64,000 bases of DNA from Trifolium pratense (GCF_020283565.1 NC_060059.1:41222338-41286337), one strand, 5' to 3'; shown: positions 46,481 through 59,600, numbered from the stretch's first letter. The notes: a model not told the origin generated them from the letters alone. Program-made: numbers and translations.

Positions 46481-46868
46481 TCTAACATGCACAAGTGACT
46501 TATGTGGTGCATGGTGCACAAGTCTCGAATAACATTATAACGAATACGAATTTTACAAAATTGACCATTGGATTGAAAAATTATATCATATAGATCATCC
46601 ATAGAAATTTTTAGAAAAATTGAAAATCATTTCATATGTTATTGAGACCCATCAAAATTAACGGTATTTAATAAAAACTCATAAACCGTTAATTTTTATG
46701 GGTCTCAATAACATATCAAATGATTTTCGATTTTTCTAAAAATTTCTATGGAAGATCTATATGATATAATCTTTCAATCCAATGGTCGATTTTGTAAAAT
46801 TCGTATTCATTATAATGTTATTCGAAACTTGTGCACATGCACCACATGAGTTGCTTGTGCATGTTAGA
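46481..46868. mobile_element. fold-back element with arms of about 180 bp
   Basis: The left arm begins TCTAACATGCACAAG and the right arm ends as its complement CTTGTGCATGTTAGA. The arms pair over almost their whole length (for example ACGAATACGAATTTTACAAA with its complement, and the GGGTCTCAATAACATAT strand), leaving a loop of about 20 bases near 46673. The similar phrase CCACCGAATAAG(G/T)CCAAG stands on both sides (46463-46480, 46874-46891), though it is not directly adjacent on the right. No coding capacity. Confidence 0.85.
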
Positions 46869-46891
46869 AAAAGCCACCGAATAAGTCCAAG

Positions 46892-47574
46892 AGTCATTAG
46901 CGTGAGCAACTACCACCAAATAATAATTAACTTTATTAATATGATCGTTCGATTAATAATTAACTGTTGAAGTTAAAAACTGTATAAAATTGTTTATTTA
47001 TTTACCGAACAAAACTGTCATTAGTACACCCTACTGTTAACTTTACTTTTTCAAAAGTTTTTATCTTAAAGTTTTGAAAATAAGTTTAGTAAAAAAACAA
47101 AAACACCGTACCAATCAATTCGAGCATTATCTGATGTTTACTTTCAATTCTCCCTCAAAACGACACTTGAGTGTTTCTCTTATCTTCTTCTCTCACTTGT
47201 ACATCCAAACAGGATATTAACCCCACACACTAACCCCACAAAAAACAAAGAAAATAAAATAGTACTTTGAGCTTATTGATTGATAATAATAAATAAAGAA
47301 GTACTATGCACATAAATCATAATCATCATGCAGTAGGTACTATTAGATATTATTAATCAGTTGAAAATTGCATTAATGTACTTTTATTTTTCTGCTATTT
47401 CAGCTTTAAATCAAATCTTACTCTATTTTTTTTTCTGATATAAAAAATAATCTTACTATTTTTTTCTTAACAAGAACAAGAATAAGTTGCCGACAAGCTG
47501 AGTATATGCTTGTGAAAAAAAAAAAAAGTATTAGTGAACGAAATTTTTTGGTTCCTAGTCAGTTTTTTTTTTGT
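46892..47574. other. intergenic, no gene seen
   Basis: AT-rich, with T-runs near 47428 and an A-run near 47515. Nothing coding recognised. Confidence 0.5.
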
Positions 47575-48270
47575 TAAAAGAGTGCGGGGTTCATTAAGAA
47601 ACTAACCGGACATTTATAAGCACACAAATTTCAGAAATAGTAGGAAAAGGAGCTCACGAAGCTTACTACGATGAGTATCCATTTTAGTACAAATTAAATA
47701 AAAGAATTCAAGAAAAGATTATTGTTAGCAAGCTAATAAACACAACGATTGTCATTCCTCCAAGTATGACAAAATTGGACACGCCAATCCAACGCTAAAA
47801 TGTTTTGAATACGCTGAACCAAATGGGAGTTGCACCACTAAACTTGCAGTTATTCCTAACCATATTAATCAGAAATTTGGATTCACTTTCCATAATGAGC
47901 TGTGCAACGCTCCCTGCAAGCTATATCTAAGCTTAGGTACATGCCCCACAATTTAGCACGTCACACACACACACCAACCTTCTTACTATAGCCTCATTTG
48001 CAAGCATCATCATTCTTGAGTTTTATCCAACCTTCAGGGGGAGGTTTTCCAGTCTACGTAGATCATCTTGATGAAGCAATTAGGTTGAACACAAATCCAC
48101 CCCTCTAGGGTTGTTTGGATGTTGAAAATCATCTTTAAAAATAGATTTGTTTCTCCATGTCAACCAACAAGTGGCCATGGAAGTTGTCTTCCAATCCCGA
48201 TCTTGTTTATGTTATTGAAAATCCAATTCCTGCAATCAACAATAAAAAAACAAGTGGTTCCACGTCATTT
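47575..48270 (-). pseudogene. LINE-type RNase H domain remnant
   Basis: Minus-strand frames read WLTWRNKSIFKDDFQHPNNP, then KPPPEGWIKLKNDDACK, then VAQLIMESESKFLINMV and WRVQFCHTWRNDNR. These are the linker and RNase H blocks of plant non-LTR retrotransposon or RNase H-like proteins (usual forms WRWRN..IF, PPEGWIKLNTDGA and HTWREGN). The blocks lie in the right order but in different frames with stops. It is an old, unrelated copy to the one split by the CACTA element. Confidence 0.75.
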
Positions 48271-48278
48271 TTTTTTCT

Positions 48279-48421
48279 TTCACCGTTAGTTTAATCTGGT
48301 TCGTGAGCCAGTTCTGGCATCAAATAGTTTCAGCCTCCTCCCGATTGCAGTTGCGAGGATCGAACCGCGGTTCTTCCTACCAAATTCAGCGTCAATCACC
48401 ACTGAATCAACTAACGATTAG
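48279..48421 (-). repeat. SINE copy, minus strand
   Basis: The minus strand reads GTTAGTTGATTCAGTGGTG, a B-box-like CGGTTCGATCC, CCAGAACTGGCTCACGAACC and AGATTAAACTAACGGTGAAA, then an A-run. It is the same family as 1541-1688 and lies next to the LINE remnant. Confidence 0.78.
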
Positions 48422-50645
48422 TCTTCCTCCTCACGTTTTAATTTGATTATTTTAATCTTACATATATTTTGAGTGGCTATATATGATTTCAAATTCTCGT
48501 TTTTAATTATATTTTATAAATTTTCTTCAATGTTTAGTTCTCATAATATTTTTCACGCGTAATTTTAGTCCTAATAAAAATAAAAGACAAACTGAAGTCG
48601 CATGAAAATGCTACCAAACTTTGTAAATGCAAGATATGTGTGCAGATAGAAGTTTCGAGTTTAAAATTTTATTTCTAAGTGTAAATTTTAATGTTTAAAA
48701 AAAATCATATTTATAATGTTTAAGTCTAGATTTCCATGATTAAAAAAAAAAAGAGTCTAGATTTCTATTGTTAACAAATTCTAAAATTTTGGGTAAGAAC
48801 TTTATAATGTTTAGTCAAAAAAATATTATAATGTTCTCGTACATAGTAAGTCTATGAGATTCGAACACCAACTCCTACATATATAAATATTCTTATACTT
48901 ACATGAATATTTGATATCTTGAAACTCGAATTTGTACTTCTCCATACTTTACACTTAGCCCCTAATGAAAAACCATTATTGATTATTTAACCATAATATA
49001 ATGCAGTGAAACATGTAACTAAGGAAATGGGAAATAGTCGTACTGTACTACTAAGCCAGACGACGGTTAGGACACAACTGTAACTGTAAGATATAAAATC
49101 TGGCGCCAACACATGTAGGCACGTGACTTTGGAGTATAATACAGAAAAATCATGTGTACTGTATTTTATAAATATCTATTATAAATATTGATTAAAGAAT
49201 CTTAATTACTAGTATGTGTAAATAGAAGATCTGGTTTGGTAAACAGAACTTTATTTTTACCCAAAAAATATATACATATTAATAACACCATCAATGCCTT
49301 ATTACTTTAGTGGGCCAATACTTGCCATAATTTGCAGGGACTCTTTCGTTTATCATTAACTTCATTTTTTAAATTAAAGTATCTTTCGTGTATAGTTATA
49401 TAGATTAATCTTTTAAAGTCACTTGAATTTATTTAAAGAGTAAGCTTCGTTCAATATATTTTATCATATGCATTAACCAATAATTAAATATTAAATCAAA
49501 TAATTATGAGATTTAAATATTTATATCTTGTGTTATGAATTTAAACTTTCTACTGTCAGATTTTTTTACATTAGATAAAATTCTAGATTACTTTTTATAA
49601 CATGCATAAATGTATTTACACATGCAATATTTTTTCTTTCTTGATCACCTTTTAGCTGAATGTAGAAGAATTTTAAAAACTCAAAATTTATGTTGTGTCA
49701 TTCAGTATATATTATTGGTGTTTATTATTATTTTTTTGAAGGAGCCAAATAATGACATTAAAAAAGGTACAAAATATACTTATATACCTTAAGAGAAAAT
49801 AAACAGTTTTAATCCAAACCGGATCACAATTTAAAAAAAAAAAAACCCCAGATATTAGCATCTATGAAGAATCTCTAATTGTACCACAAAACATCTTGTT
49901 GGTGTTTATCATTAATTTCTAGTATGAATGAATTCACAAACCATGAAATCAAGCAAACCCCACAAAGTCACCGTCCTATATAGATTGATGTCGATAGTCT
50001 CAAAAAGAATTTCAACTACTTAAATTGGAAATTTTCTCATTCCATCACTCACTTTAATTCTCGCCTACTCCCCTAGCGCGCAAAAATATTTGGAAAATAC
50101 GTTTCGAACTATTTTTCTAGTGTAAAATTTACACTATAAAAAATTCGAAAAACGTTTTCCGAATTGCTAAAGGGTAGGAGAGAAAGTGAGTTGATGTGAC
50201 GAGAAAATTTCCTTAAATTGCCAAACAATGTGACTCGGATGTTGGTCATAGCCATGAATGCATGGACCATAGTACATGTATACATGCTTCCTAAGAATCT
50301 TCATAGGAGTACTAATTAGGTTCTATACATATAGCAAAAGCAAATATATTTATCCTCTCATGTTACAAATAATTATTATACTTGATTCGAAATATTGAGT
50401 ACAACTCATGGTAAAAGGCAAATGAGATATTTGATATCACGTGATAGTATTTTTTGTTATGTGTTTGAGGTTAACCTTAAGCTCTGAAGGAAAAAAATTG
50501 AGCTAATTGTCTAACACTCCATTCAGTCATAAATACATAAGAAATAAATTACTTTTTAAATTTATTGTATTTTTTTCTTATTTACACAACTAATGTACTT
50601 TTAAGTTTTAACTTATAACATATAAGACCAGATATATTAATTATT
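48422..50645. other. intergenic, no gene seen
   Basis: AT-rich. 50075-50215 contains two phrases, AAAATACGTTTCGAACTAT and AAAACGTTTTCCGAATTGC, similar to those at 51100-51180, which suggests a small MITE family. The frame at 49610-49792 is low-complexity. Confidence 0.45.
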
Positions 50646-50763
50646 TTTTTGGTAAACCAAAGATATCCTCCGCGCGCAACTGCAGAGACTAATTCTCTCG
50701 AGGTTTTTTGGTAAATCAAAGATATCCTCCGCGCGCAACTGCGGAGACTAATTCCCTCGAGGT
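50646..50763. repeat. two tandem copies of a 59-bp unit
   Basis: The unit holds GGTAAA(C/T)CAAAGATATCC, TCCGCGCGCAACTGC and GAGACTAATTC(T/C)CTCGAGG, repeated once with three or so changes. It is GC-richer than the flanks and probably derives from a repeated element. The minus-strand frame across it only reflects the duplication. Confidence 0.85.
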
Positions 50764-51643
50764 AACTGAGATCCATTTAAGAGGTTCACCAGATATATTA
50801 ATTGTTCAATCAACCTAAAAATGACTTATTTCTTGCATGGAGTAACTAATAACACAAGATTTCAAACCATAACCAAGTCATAAGATCTTAATTATTTTTG
50901 TTAACTGATCTATCTTTTATTGAGAGCAACTTTATCAATTCCATATTTCTAAAAAGAATTATAAATGGCTTCAAAAATATACTTTCATACCACACAATTT
51001 TCCCCCGCTTTAAAGTGAAAAGAGTTGTCTCAGTTTTTGACAAAAGGCGATTCAATTGAGAAAAATTCTCTCCCCCTCCACCCTTTCAATTTTTACACTT
51101 GTAAAAAAAAACTCCGGAACGTGTTTTCCAAAGTTTTTAACTACAAAAAAAAAATTCGAAAAATACATTTCAAAGTTTTTTACACAAGGGCAAAAATGAA
51201 ATATGAAATATGGGGGGCCGGGGAGAGATGGGAAGGGGAGAAGAGAGTCTTGGAGTGGGAAGAGATTTTTTCTTCAATTGACATACAAAGCCCAAAGGGC
51301 AGTATATCAAAGACCCAAGAACAATGATCAATGGTTAGAAACATAGTCAATTTTACAAAATTGACTTGTAATGCAATTGTCTTCGCTTATAAACATATCT
51401 CTAATAGAGAAATAATCATGACCAAATTGGACCAAATTGGCAATAATTAGTTGCAACTTCCAGTAGTACAGAACTAGGACCTTTTACATTTGGCCACTGT
51501 TTATTACAGTATGTACTTACTGTGCATATGTATATTGGATTTTATCAAGATTCACACAGCCAACACGGAAAACTAGTCTAGAATTCTTAAATACAAAATA
51601 CAGAGAGCCCAAAACCAAGGTGGGAGTGATGAAATATCTTGAA
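50764..51643. other. intergenic with a MITE-like segment
   Basis: 51055-51290 has TTCTCTCCCCCTCCACCC on the left and GGGGGGCCGGGGAGAGATGG on the right, so the ends are roughly complementary. The middle holds AAAACTCCGGAACGTGTTTTCC-type words broken by A-runs. No gene seen. Confidence 0.45.
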
Positions 51644-52082
51644 GATCATTTCTCTCCCGACCTCCTCATTTCTTTTATACCCCCCAAAAATCCAATTTTG
51701 CCCCTTGCGATTTAAAACATTTTTGCCAAAAAACTTCGGTTTATATTCACCGAAGCCATATTAGACCATTTCGGTAACTGCGAACCGAACATTAGCGTTT
51801 TCGGTACACAGAAAACGAACGTCAGCTTGTTCGGTACTTGCGAACCGAAATGTCATAGATTTTGGTACGTTGGTCGCTGAAATTAGGCCATTTTTGGTAG
51901 CAGTTTACCGAAATAATTGTTTCGGTACCTACGAACCGAAATGTCCCAGATTTCGGTAAGTGGTTACCGAAATTTATCAACATGTCATATTATTTCGGTT
52001 CGTATAAACCGCAGTACCCCAAGGACAAAAACGGAAATTCAGGGGTAGAAAAGAATTGAGGGGGGTTGGGAGAGAAACCATC
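51644..52082. mobile_element. Mutator-type MITE with internal GGTAC hairpin repeats
   Basis: The ends read GATCATTTCTCTCCCGACC and, complemented from the right, GATGGTTTCTCTCCCAACC. The exact 9-bp repeat TATCTTGAA flanks it (51635-51643 and 52083-52091). Inside, TTTCGGTAC or TTCGGTAA is repeatedly followed within about ten bases by its near-complement GAACCGAAA or TACCGAAAT, giving about six small hairpins. Non-coding. Confidence 0.85.
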
Positions 52083-52091
52083 TATCTTGAA

Positions 52092-52590
52092 AGATAAATC
52101 TTCAATACACTGGGCTAACAAGTATCAATGCAAGTTTTCCTCAAAAGTTCAGTTACTTCAGCATCTCAACAATGTCATATTACATTAATGATGACTAATT
52201 AAGTTCTTGCAGGTTGCATTTTTCATAGTTGATCATGAAGTGCACATTCAATATCTCAGTCCACCGATATTTTTTTCTTTTTCATAAACACTCAACCATT
52301 TAGCTATGTAAAAAAAAAATACACATTATAAATTATCACACCAGCTCAGTTCAGACTACTTCATCAGAAGTGCCCTTTACTAAAAGAATTAAGCTCAACT
52401 TGAAGCAAGTAAAAAGCAAATTATCTTTCACTTCTTTCTTCTGTTTTGGTATTTACAAGACCAACCGTGAGTGTGCGAGTGGTATTTTACAAGATTTAGT
52501 GAATGCTTGTACATAACAAAAACAAATCTACAAACATAGCCTATAAAAGTGTCAAAAAAGGAAGTATCATAACTTACACAGGAGTATCTC
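52092..52590. other. 3' flank of the TIN1-like gene
   Basis: No reading frame of interest. It presumably holds the 3' untranslated region of the minus-strand gene that ends at 52591. Confidence 0.5.
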
Positions 52591-55227
52591 CTACCATTTC
52601 ACGTCAAGTGTAAGAGCCTCTGGAGGAAGAAGAACAGGTCGCAACTTTGTATAGGACATATTAGACATCAAATTAGCCCAGGAAACTGAATCAGATTCAA
52701 TGAAAGGTTTAACTCTCTTGATTGAAAGAGGCTTGAGCCTGCTATCCTCAACTCGAGCCATTATTTCAAACCAGACCCTTTCGACACTTGGCCTTGTTCT
52801 CCAATCAGGCAATTTATTAAGGGTGGCATTATTTCCTATTTCTCTTTCCAATTCTAGAGGGAACTTTACAGCAACAGATGCTTTGATATTTGCTTTGATG
52901 AGGCCAGAAAATCTATCTTGAAGGATCTTGTGACCAAGAAGACTTCTCAAAATTTTCTCCAACAAACTTAATCTCAAATTTATGGAAGCAACAGGACATG
53001 CTCGCTTTCTAAACACACAGCCATGATAACATTTTTCTGGAAGCAGCTCAACAGTATCCTCAGAAATCAACGCAGTCCCTATTTGTGCATAGGGATTCCG
53101 AGCTCCATACGCAATCAATGATGCAGAACCTATTACGCGTATGGGAATTAGAGGCACACACGTAGATTGCAAAAACGGCCAGAACTCACTCTTCCCCTTT
53201 CTACACACAACACTTCCATTCATTTGCGGATCTAGATCCGAACGATAATAAAAAGATATTTCTTTTGCTCTTCTTACTTCAACCGTAATACCTTCACCAA
53301 CAATGATGTGTTTCAAACCAGAATATGTAACATTCATCTGAAAACAGAACTCAGATTAATGAATATCAAAACTGCTACCTGGACATGTTATAGATTGCCA
53401 TCGATATCATAGAAAAATAATCTTATCAATAAATGGGCAAAAATTTCAACTTTTTCAAACTATTGAGCAGCAGAACAAAACAAAATGACAGTAAAAACTT
53501 TTTTTTTTTTGCAAAGGCACAAATGGCAGGGATTTTTTGTTTTTGCAAAGGCGCCAATGGCAGTAAAATATCTTTGACTTTGGCGACATCATTTGTTACT
53601 AAAAGAAGATGTCAATGCTAATAGCAGCAATATACTGAGAGCCAATATGGATAAACTTCTCAGCAAATTCAGAAGCCTTTATGGGGGACAAAATATCAAA
53701 GGAGTCGTATAAAGTTATAACAACAATGAACAGGATTACTTCCCATGGTACATGTGAGAAACCAAAAAAATCTAAGTAGTTTAAACAACAGCTTCTAGTA
53801 TAATTTGAATATAGCATCAACATTTAAACTTTTTTGGAAGCTTTCTCACTTAACATCTCCATAAACATGTTTAAACTTATAAAGAATTTTCATAATTAGA
53901 AAAACCATAAACCCATTTTAACTTAAAAGCTCTTATAAATCATAAACTAATCCAAACAAAGCCTACAGTATCTAAGGCTATATCCTACAGGAACAATAGT
54001 AAATACATAAGAGATAACAACACATCATGAACAACAACAATCTATGACGCACAAACACAGACATAACATGGGCACCGGCATAATAATTTGAGTGAGAAAT
54101 AGTATCTGCATTTTAATTTAATTTTTTTTTGGAAGCTCTCTAATTTAAACATCTCAACATATTTAGGGCCTATTTGGATTGACTTATTTAGCTTATCTAA
54201 TGACATAAACACTTGTGAGATTGTCTGAGAGAGCTTATGGAGACAGGTTATTGTATGTCCATAAGTTGTTTCCAGCTTATTTTCACAAGGTCACTGGGAA
54301 AGCTTATAAAAACAACTTAAATGAAAAAAAAACCTCCACTTTACTTTATGTTTTGTTATAGAAATAGCTCATCATAAGCACTCAGTTTATCAAAACATGG
54401 CCTAAGCTTATAAGGACTTTCTGTAAATAGAAAATCATAAACTTGTTTTAATGGAGAAGCTCTTATAAACCAGAAGCTAATCCAAACTAAACTTACAATC
54501 TCTAAGGCTATATCCTATAGTAGCAACTAGCAACAAATAAACAACCATAACAATTTAACAATTGATCCCTTGAATTTCCGGATTCAAATTCAAATCTGGA
54601 CATAAAAAAGTGAGCAATTATTTACTGCAAAATTCAAATGACCCTAATCCATTATCCAACCCAATAAAATAAATAAAATAAATTGAAATCAATTTGTAGA
54701 AAGTAGAGATCTGAATTATGGCTTACAGGCAAATTGAGCGAAAGGTGGTGAAATTGATCAACCCTTAATTGAAAGGGACCTTCCAATTTGATATCATGAA
54801 GGAAAATAATGGAACTGAGTTGATTAAGAAGAGAAGCTAAATCGGGTTTAGGTGTTGTAAGCTTGTTATTATTCCAAGAAGAAACTTGATCGGAGAATTT
54901 AACAGTAAAGTTATTCTTACCAGACCCAATTCGAAATTGATAGGTTTGAGAAGTTCCAAACCTAATTTTACCAACATCGAAGTTGAATACTGTTACATCG
55001 TTTAAATCCCACTTTTGTTTGGCTGATATTGCTTTCAAAATATCCTGATTTAGATAAAAAGATAAATTTTTGAGAGAAATGTTTATGAATAAGGAAAAGG
55101 AATAGTAATAATAATGAGATACCTGGAAAATGTGGGTGAGATTGGAGTGAGTGGAAGAAGAAGAAGAAGAAGCGTTTGTTGTGAAAGCAGTGAATTGAAG
55201 GAGAAAGATGAGGAATGGAGTTATCAT
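52591..55227 (-). CDS. TIN1-like plant ER/secreted protein
   Basis: Three minus-strand exons, 55123-55227, 54727-55044 and 52591-53337, give about 389 residues. The first 20 residues (MITPFLIFLLQFTAFTTNAS) look like a cleavable signal peptide followed by a Ser run. The body aligns, from memory of the family and at low identity, with Arabidopsis TUNICAMYCIN INDUCED 1. Landmarks are EGPFQLRVDQFHHLSLNLP, an ITVEVRRAKEISFYYR stretch, PIRVIGSASLIAY, a Leu-rich region SLLEKILRSLLGHK, and LPDWRTRPSVERVWFEIMAR near the C-terminus. TIN1 is a plant-specific ER-stress-induced protein whose biochemistry is unknown. Cys pairs in the middle (VVCRKGK, STCVPL, KCYHGC, KRACPV) suggest disulfides. Intron 2 holds a MITE. 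The gene model is solid; the family call is moderate. Confidence 0.65.
54165..54495. mobile_element. AAGCTTAT-rich MITE in TIN1-like intron 2
   Basis: It starts near GGGCCTATTTGGATTGACTT and contains GAGAGCTTATGGAGACAGG, AGTTGTTTCCAGCTTATTTT and GAAATAGCTCATCATAAGCA, the order of the dispersed family in reverse orientation. A related segment (about 53830-53960) precedes it. Confidence 0.6.
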
Positions 55228-56164
55228 CGTCCTAATTAAGGTAAGGTGGTGAGATGAATCAATGGAGTACTTCTACATACATTACATACTTGTCTGTCTG
55301 ATACTACACCGGTCGGTTATTATACAATAGAGACAAGACAGTCAAATCTAGAAAATAAAAAATGTTAAGAGTGCCATAAATTTATTAAGAGACAAATAAA
55401 TCAAAGAAATTGCTTATAATTTTACTAGACTGCCCAAATCTTTAACTAAATTTTCATATATTTTCTTCACTTTTAAAAAAATAAATAAATTATGTAACCA
55501 AAAAAAAAAAAATTACACATTCCCCTCATCTTAGCCAATTGGTAGGATATAATATATATATCATGTGGAAGTTGAAGTTGGAACTCCAAACACCCCACTT
55601 ATATGAAATTTTTAACAACTAAACAAAAAAAAATACACAAATTTTTATTTTTTTTTAATTAATGCTCTAGAAACATTACTAACATTTTTCATATTTTGGT
55701 GTCGATTTTTTTTTCTTCATATTTTATTTTCCGTGCCCAAATTATTCAGATTTGTTTGTTATAGCTTATTTTAGAAAAAAATCATTTTTTTTTATAAAAA
55801 TAATCACTTGTTTTGCATCTGTTTGTTATAGATTTTTAAAATAATCAGAAAACAGCTAAAAATAAGAAGCTACTAAGAGTAGCTTATAAAATAATAGATT
55901 TTTTTTAGAGAAGAGAGAAAAAAATTGTTAAAATAAGAAAGTTATTTGTAATTAAAAAAATCACTTTTATAAGTTGTATTCAAACAAATTAAAGATTATT
56001 TTATTTAAAAAATGTGATTTTTATTGTAATAAACAAACAAAAAGTAAATTCAATTTTTCTAAAAATCTCTAAAAACTAATATCTAAATTATTTTACATTA
56101 AAATCATTATTTTTTTAATAAGTAACAAACGGACCCTTGGTGTCGACCGTGTTGTGCTTATGTA
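55228..56164. other. intergenic between two divergent genes
   Basis: The TIN1-like gene starts leftward at 55227 and the B3 gene rightward at 56645. The space is AT-rich. 55735-56135 contains TTTGTTATAGCTTATTTTAG and its rough complement with AAACGGACCC, another MITE-like insert. No additional gene. Confidence 0.45.
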
Positions 56165-56313
56165 AATCTTTCTCCAAGATAGTGTAGCTCAAATAATAGC
56201 TACCAGAAATATTATTGGAGTGGTCGGGGTTCGAACTCCAAATTCCACGATTCTTCGCATTTAAATGTGTGAGACTACCATTACCATGTGCAAAAAAAAA
56301 AAAAAAAAAAAAA
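56165..56313 (+). repeat. tRNA-like SINE with poly(A) tail
   Basis: AGTGTAGCTCAAATAATAGC resembles an A box and GTCGGGGTTCGAACTCC a B box. It ends ACCATTACCATGTGC followed by 22 A residues (56292-56313). A target duplication was not identified. Confidence 0.6.
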
Positions 56314-56386
56314 GAAATCGCCATCACTAACAAAACGACACACTCTTGCTGCGCATCCCTCTTCCAAACTACTCTAATTTCAAAGG

Positions 56387-56449
56387 TCTCTCTCTCTCTC
56401 TCTCTCTCTCTCTTGCTCGCTCGCTCTCCGTCACCCTCTCTCTCTCTCC
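56387..56449 (+). promoter_or_regulatory. CT-rich tract upstream of the triple-B3 gene
   Basis: A (CT)n run at 56387-56414 is followed by CGCTCGCTCTCC and a second CT run, about 200-260 bp before the start codon. Pyrimidine tracts like this are frequent near plant transcription starts and in 5' leaders. Function is inferred. Confidence 0.45.
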
Positions 56450-56644
56450 TTTTTTATTTTTTTGTAATTTTTCATCAATTATTCTCGTTTTATATTAGGT
56501 GTTGTGATGAGGCAAAGGATCAAGATGCAGCAGTAACTAATTTGGGGAAAACAATTTTCATATTCTTCTGTGTTCTGTGTTGTTGATTCTTGATTTTGAT
56601 GTTAACAAGTTAGAACGAACACATTGGTTGAATTTGATTGATTT

Positions 56645-59600
56645 ATGGCTTGTGAGTGTAAGGGAAAGCTAAATGTGAGAAAACCTCAGTTCTATCAGGT
56701 CTTTTCCCCTTCTTCTACCTCTCAATCTCTGGTAATTTCTCTACTTTTTCTTCTCCACTGTTTTCTTCTTCTTTACCTAATTACCATGTTTTAATACATA
56801 TAGCTTCCATAATTAAATTAAACGAATAATTATTATAATGATGATCTTTATGAATGACTGATATAATGTGTATGATATGAATAACTTATTTATAGAATTA
56901 ACCAAGACATATTTAACTCAAGTGGTTAATAAGCTCCTCTAGGATGAATCGTTCGGGAGAACCAGGTTCCATTCCTAGCGGAAATAATTATTGGTTAGAC
57001 TTTACTTACCTCGCGACCCGAACTCTGGATTATCGGCGCAGTTCCCCTGAGATTTGCTCCCATGGTTGGAAGCAAATGGGAAAAAAAGGCCTTGTTTTTA
57101 CAAAAAGGTGTTTATTGTTTGACTGATCGAAAAATAAAACAAACCAGTTGGTTCATTTGTATGCAACAATAACAAGATGAAATGTGTTTTTATTGCAAAA
57201 GTATATTCTTTTAAGCAAGATGAAGGATTATCCTCAGTTTTCCTATACTTGCTTCCTAACTTCCGATCATACCCTAAAGTCCTACCTTCCCAAAACGTAT
57301 TGATTTGGTTGGTATCAACTATCAAGTGTCCCTTAAAAATGCATAACTGAAACCATTATCTAGTTTGCAGTCTTAAAGTAAGATTGTCCTCCTCAAATTC
57401 CAGTCTCATGCATCTTAACGAATACATGATGTTAGTTGTTATTTTGGACATCATAAAATGCTTTTGGAGTTTCTGATTGAAATTATATTCTTTTAACGCA
57501 GAGAATTCCAGATGGCTTTGTCCATCAAATGGAGGGCACCACTTGCGGATTAGTTTCATTAACTGGTCCTAGTGGAAATAATTGGCAAGTTCGATTAGTT
57601 GAGCAGGACAATTATCTATTCTTCCATCATGGATGGTCAACATTTGTGGGAGATCATCATTTAGAATATGGCGACCTTTTGGTTTTCCGATACGAGGGTC
57701 ACCTACATTTCACTGTGCAAGTATTTGGTGAGAATGCATGTGAGAAAGAAGCAGCATTTCATACTGAATGCAATCTAAATTCAATCAACTTCGATAATAT
57801 TGAAGGACAGAAAAGTGACGCTAAGGAGACTTCTTCTTTGGATGTTGTTAGTGATCAGCAGGGTATTGCCGGTAGAGATCTATCTAAGTATGAGGTAGTT
57901 AAGCCAATTAGTATGATCAGAGAAAGAGAAGAAACCTACAAAGAATGTTCAACTAGTGCTGTTCCTGTTCCTTTTCACACAGTGAACAGTAATGAAGATC
58001 AAGGTATAACAAATTTGATTTCATTCCGGGTCTCAAACAAATATGTATTAAAAATAATCTAATCTTCCCTAGCAAACTGATACTTATCTAGGAAAGAGTA
58101 TTTCGCATTCAAATCTTTATATTTATGTCAGAGCATATCCTTTTATTAAAACTCATTATTGATTTGTTCAATTTCACACAGCTTCGCTGTCAATGCTATC
58201 AGCACATGATGAGAAAAAGATAGCCCAGTCATTTACCTCCTCTTTTCCATATTTTGTTAAAATAATGAAAACCTTCAATGTCAGTGGTTCATATACTCTG
58301 GTGAGTTGTTTCCTTTTGTGATTCTTAATTTATCTACTGAATAATGTTGTATCTCTCCGCTCTTATCTTTTAAGTAACTTGTGTAGTCATCTGCTTGAGA
58401 AACTGATCTGGTTGGAGTATATTAATTTTTACCGTAACAGTATTTCTCCTTTTATGTATGGAGGATGGTAAACATGGATTAAAGCATTTCAGATGTATAG
58501 ATTATAAGTATAAGATGATATCAATGAAAATTCTATCGTAATTAATGAGTCAATTTTGGTAGATTGGAACTATTTTCTTGTACTTGCACTTCATTGCATG
58601 TTGGAGTGATATTTCAATACTTAGTAAAGATGCTGCTTGACAAACTTCACAACTTCTGCCTAAGCAAGCTTCGACAACACACTAAGTTTGAGAAATTGTC
58701 TACTGCTAGTGCTATGACATTTACAAATTAACTTCTGTGCATTACAATGTTGTATTTCTCCAAGAAGTACCAATTGTTATATTATTATCATAGTTTTGTA
58801 CCCTTAAAGTTTGCAATTAGTTTTCCTTCTCAAATATTTCCTACTTTAAGTTTATTGGTCGTGTTATTTGTTGCGTAAATTTTTCTTCCTATTCACCATG
58901 CTTGGCATTAACACTGAAGCTCTTGCTAACACTGGTTTATAATGATAATTGATACTGATCAAAAGAAATAATTGATAATTGATATAATGCAGAATATACC
59001 ATATCAATTTTCGACATCACATCTTCCAAACTGCAAGATAAAGATTATTCTTCATAATTTGAAGGGAGAACACTGGACTGTTAATTCTGTTCCAACAACT
59101 AGAGTGCACACAAGTCACACTCTATGTGGAGGATGGATGGCTTTTGTTCGTGGCAATAGCATAAAGGTTGGAGATGTCTGTATTTTCGAACTTATACATG
59201 AGTATGAATTACGTGTTCGCATCGCTGAGGTTGGAAAAGATGGGCTAGACTCCCAGGTTGGAAAACTAGCTTATAGTATGCTTACTGCAAGACATGATGT
59301 CGCTTGCCACAAGACTTCTAGATATATGTCAAAGAGTCCTAAAGTCAGCTCAAAGTGCAGAAGCAAAGTTGATCAATCAGATAAGTTGTCAAAGATTGGT
59401 CAAGACGCTGTTTTATCCATTGACTTAAAGAAGTCCGGTAGAGCTTCAAATACTTCAAAGAAAATGGGGCTTAGCCCCAAGTCGAAAGCTGTCCATAAAA
59501 AGCTGGGTAAGATTTTTCCTCTATTGCTACTAGATGGCCCACTCAAATTATTTGCAATGTAGATCTATATCTTAAGTTTTTGAAACAAATTTCTATTAAG

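Noticed and set aside
53433..53621. Short plus-strand frame in the TIN1-like intron
   Set aside because: It is made of a duplicated TTTTTGCAAAGGC phrase and T-runs; no domain, and it lies inside an intron.
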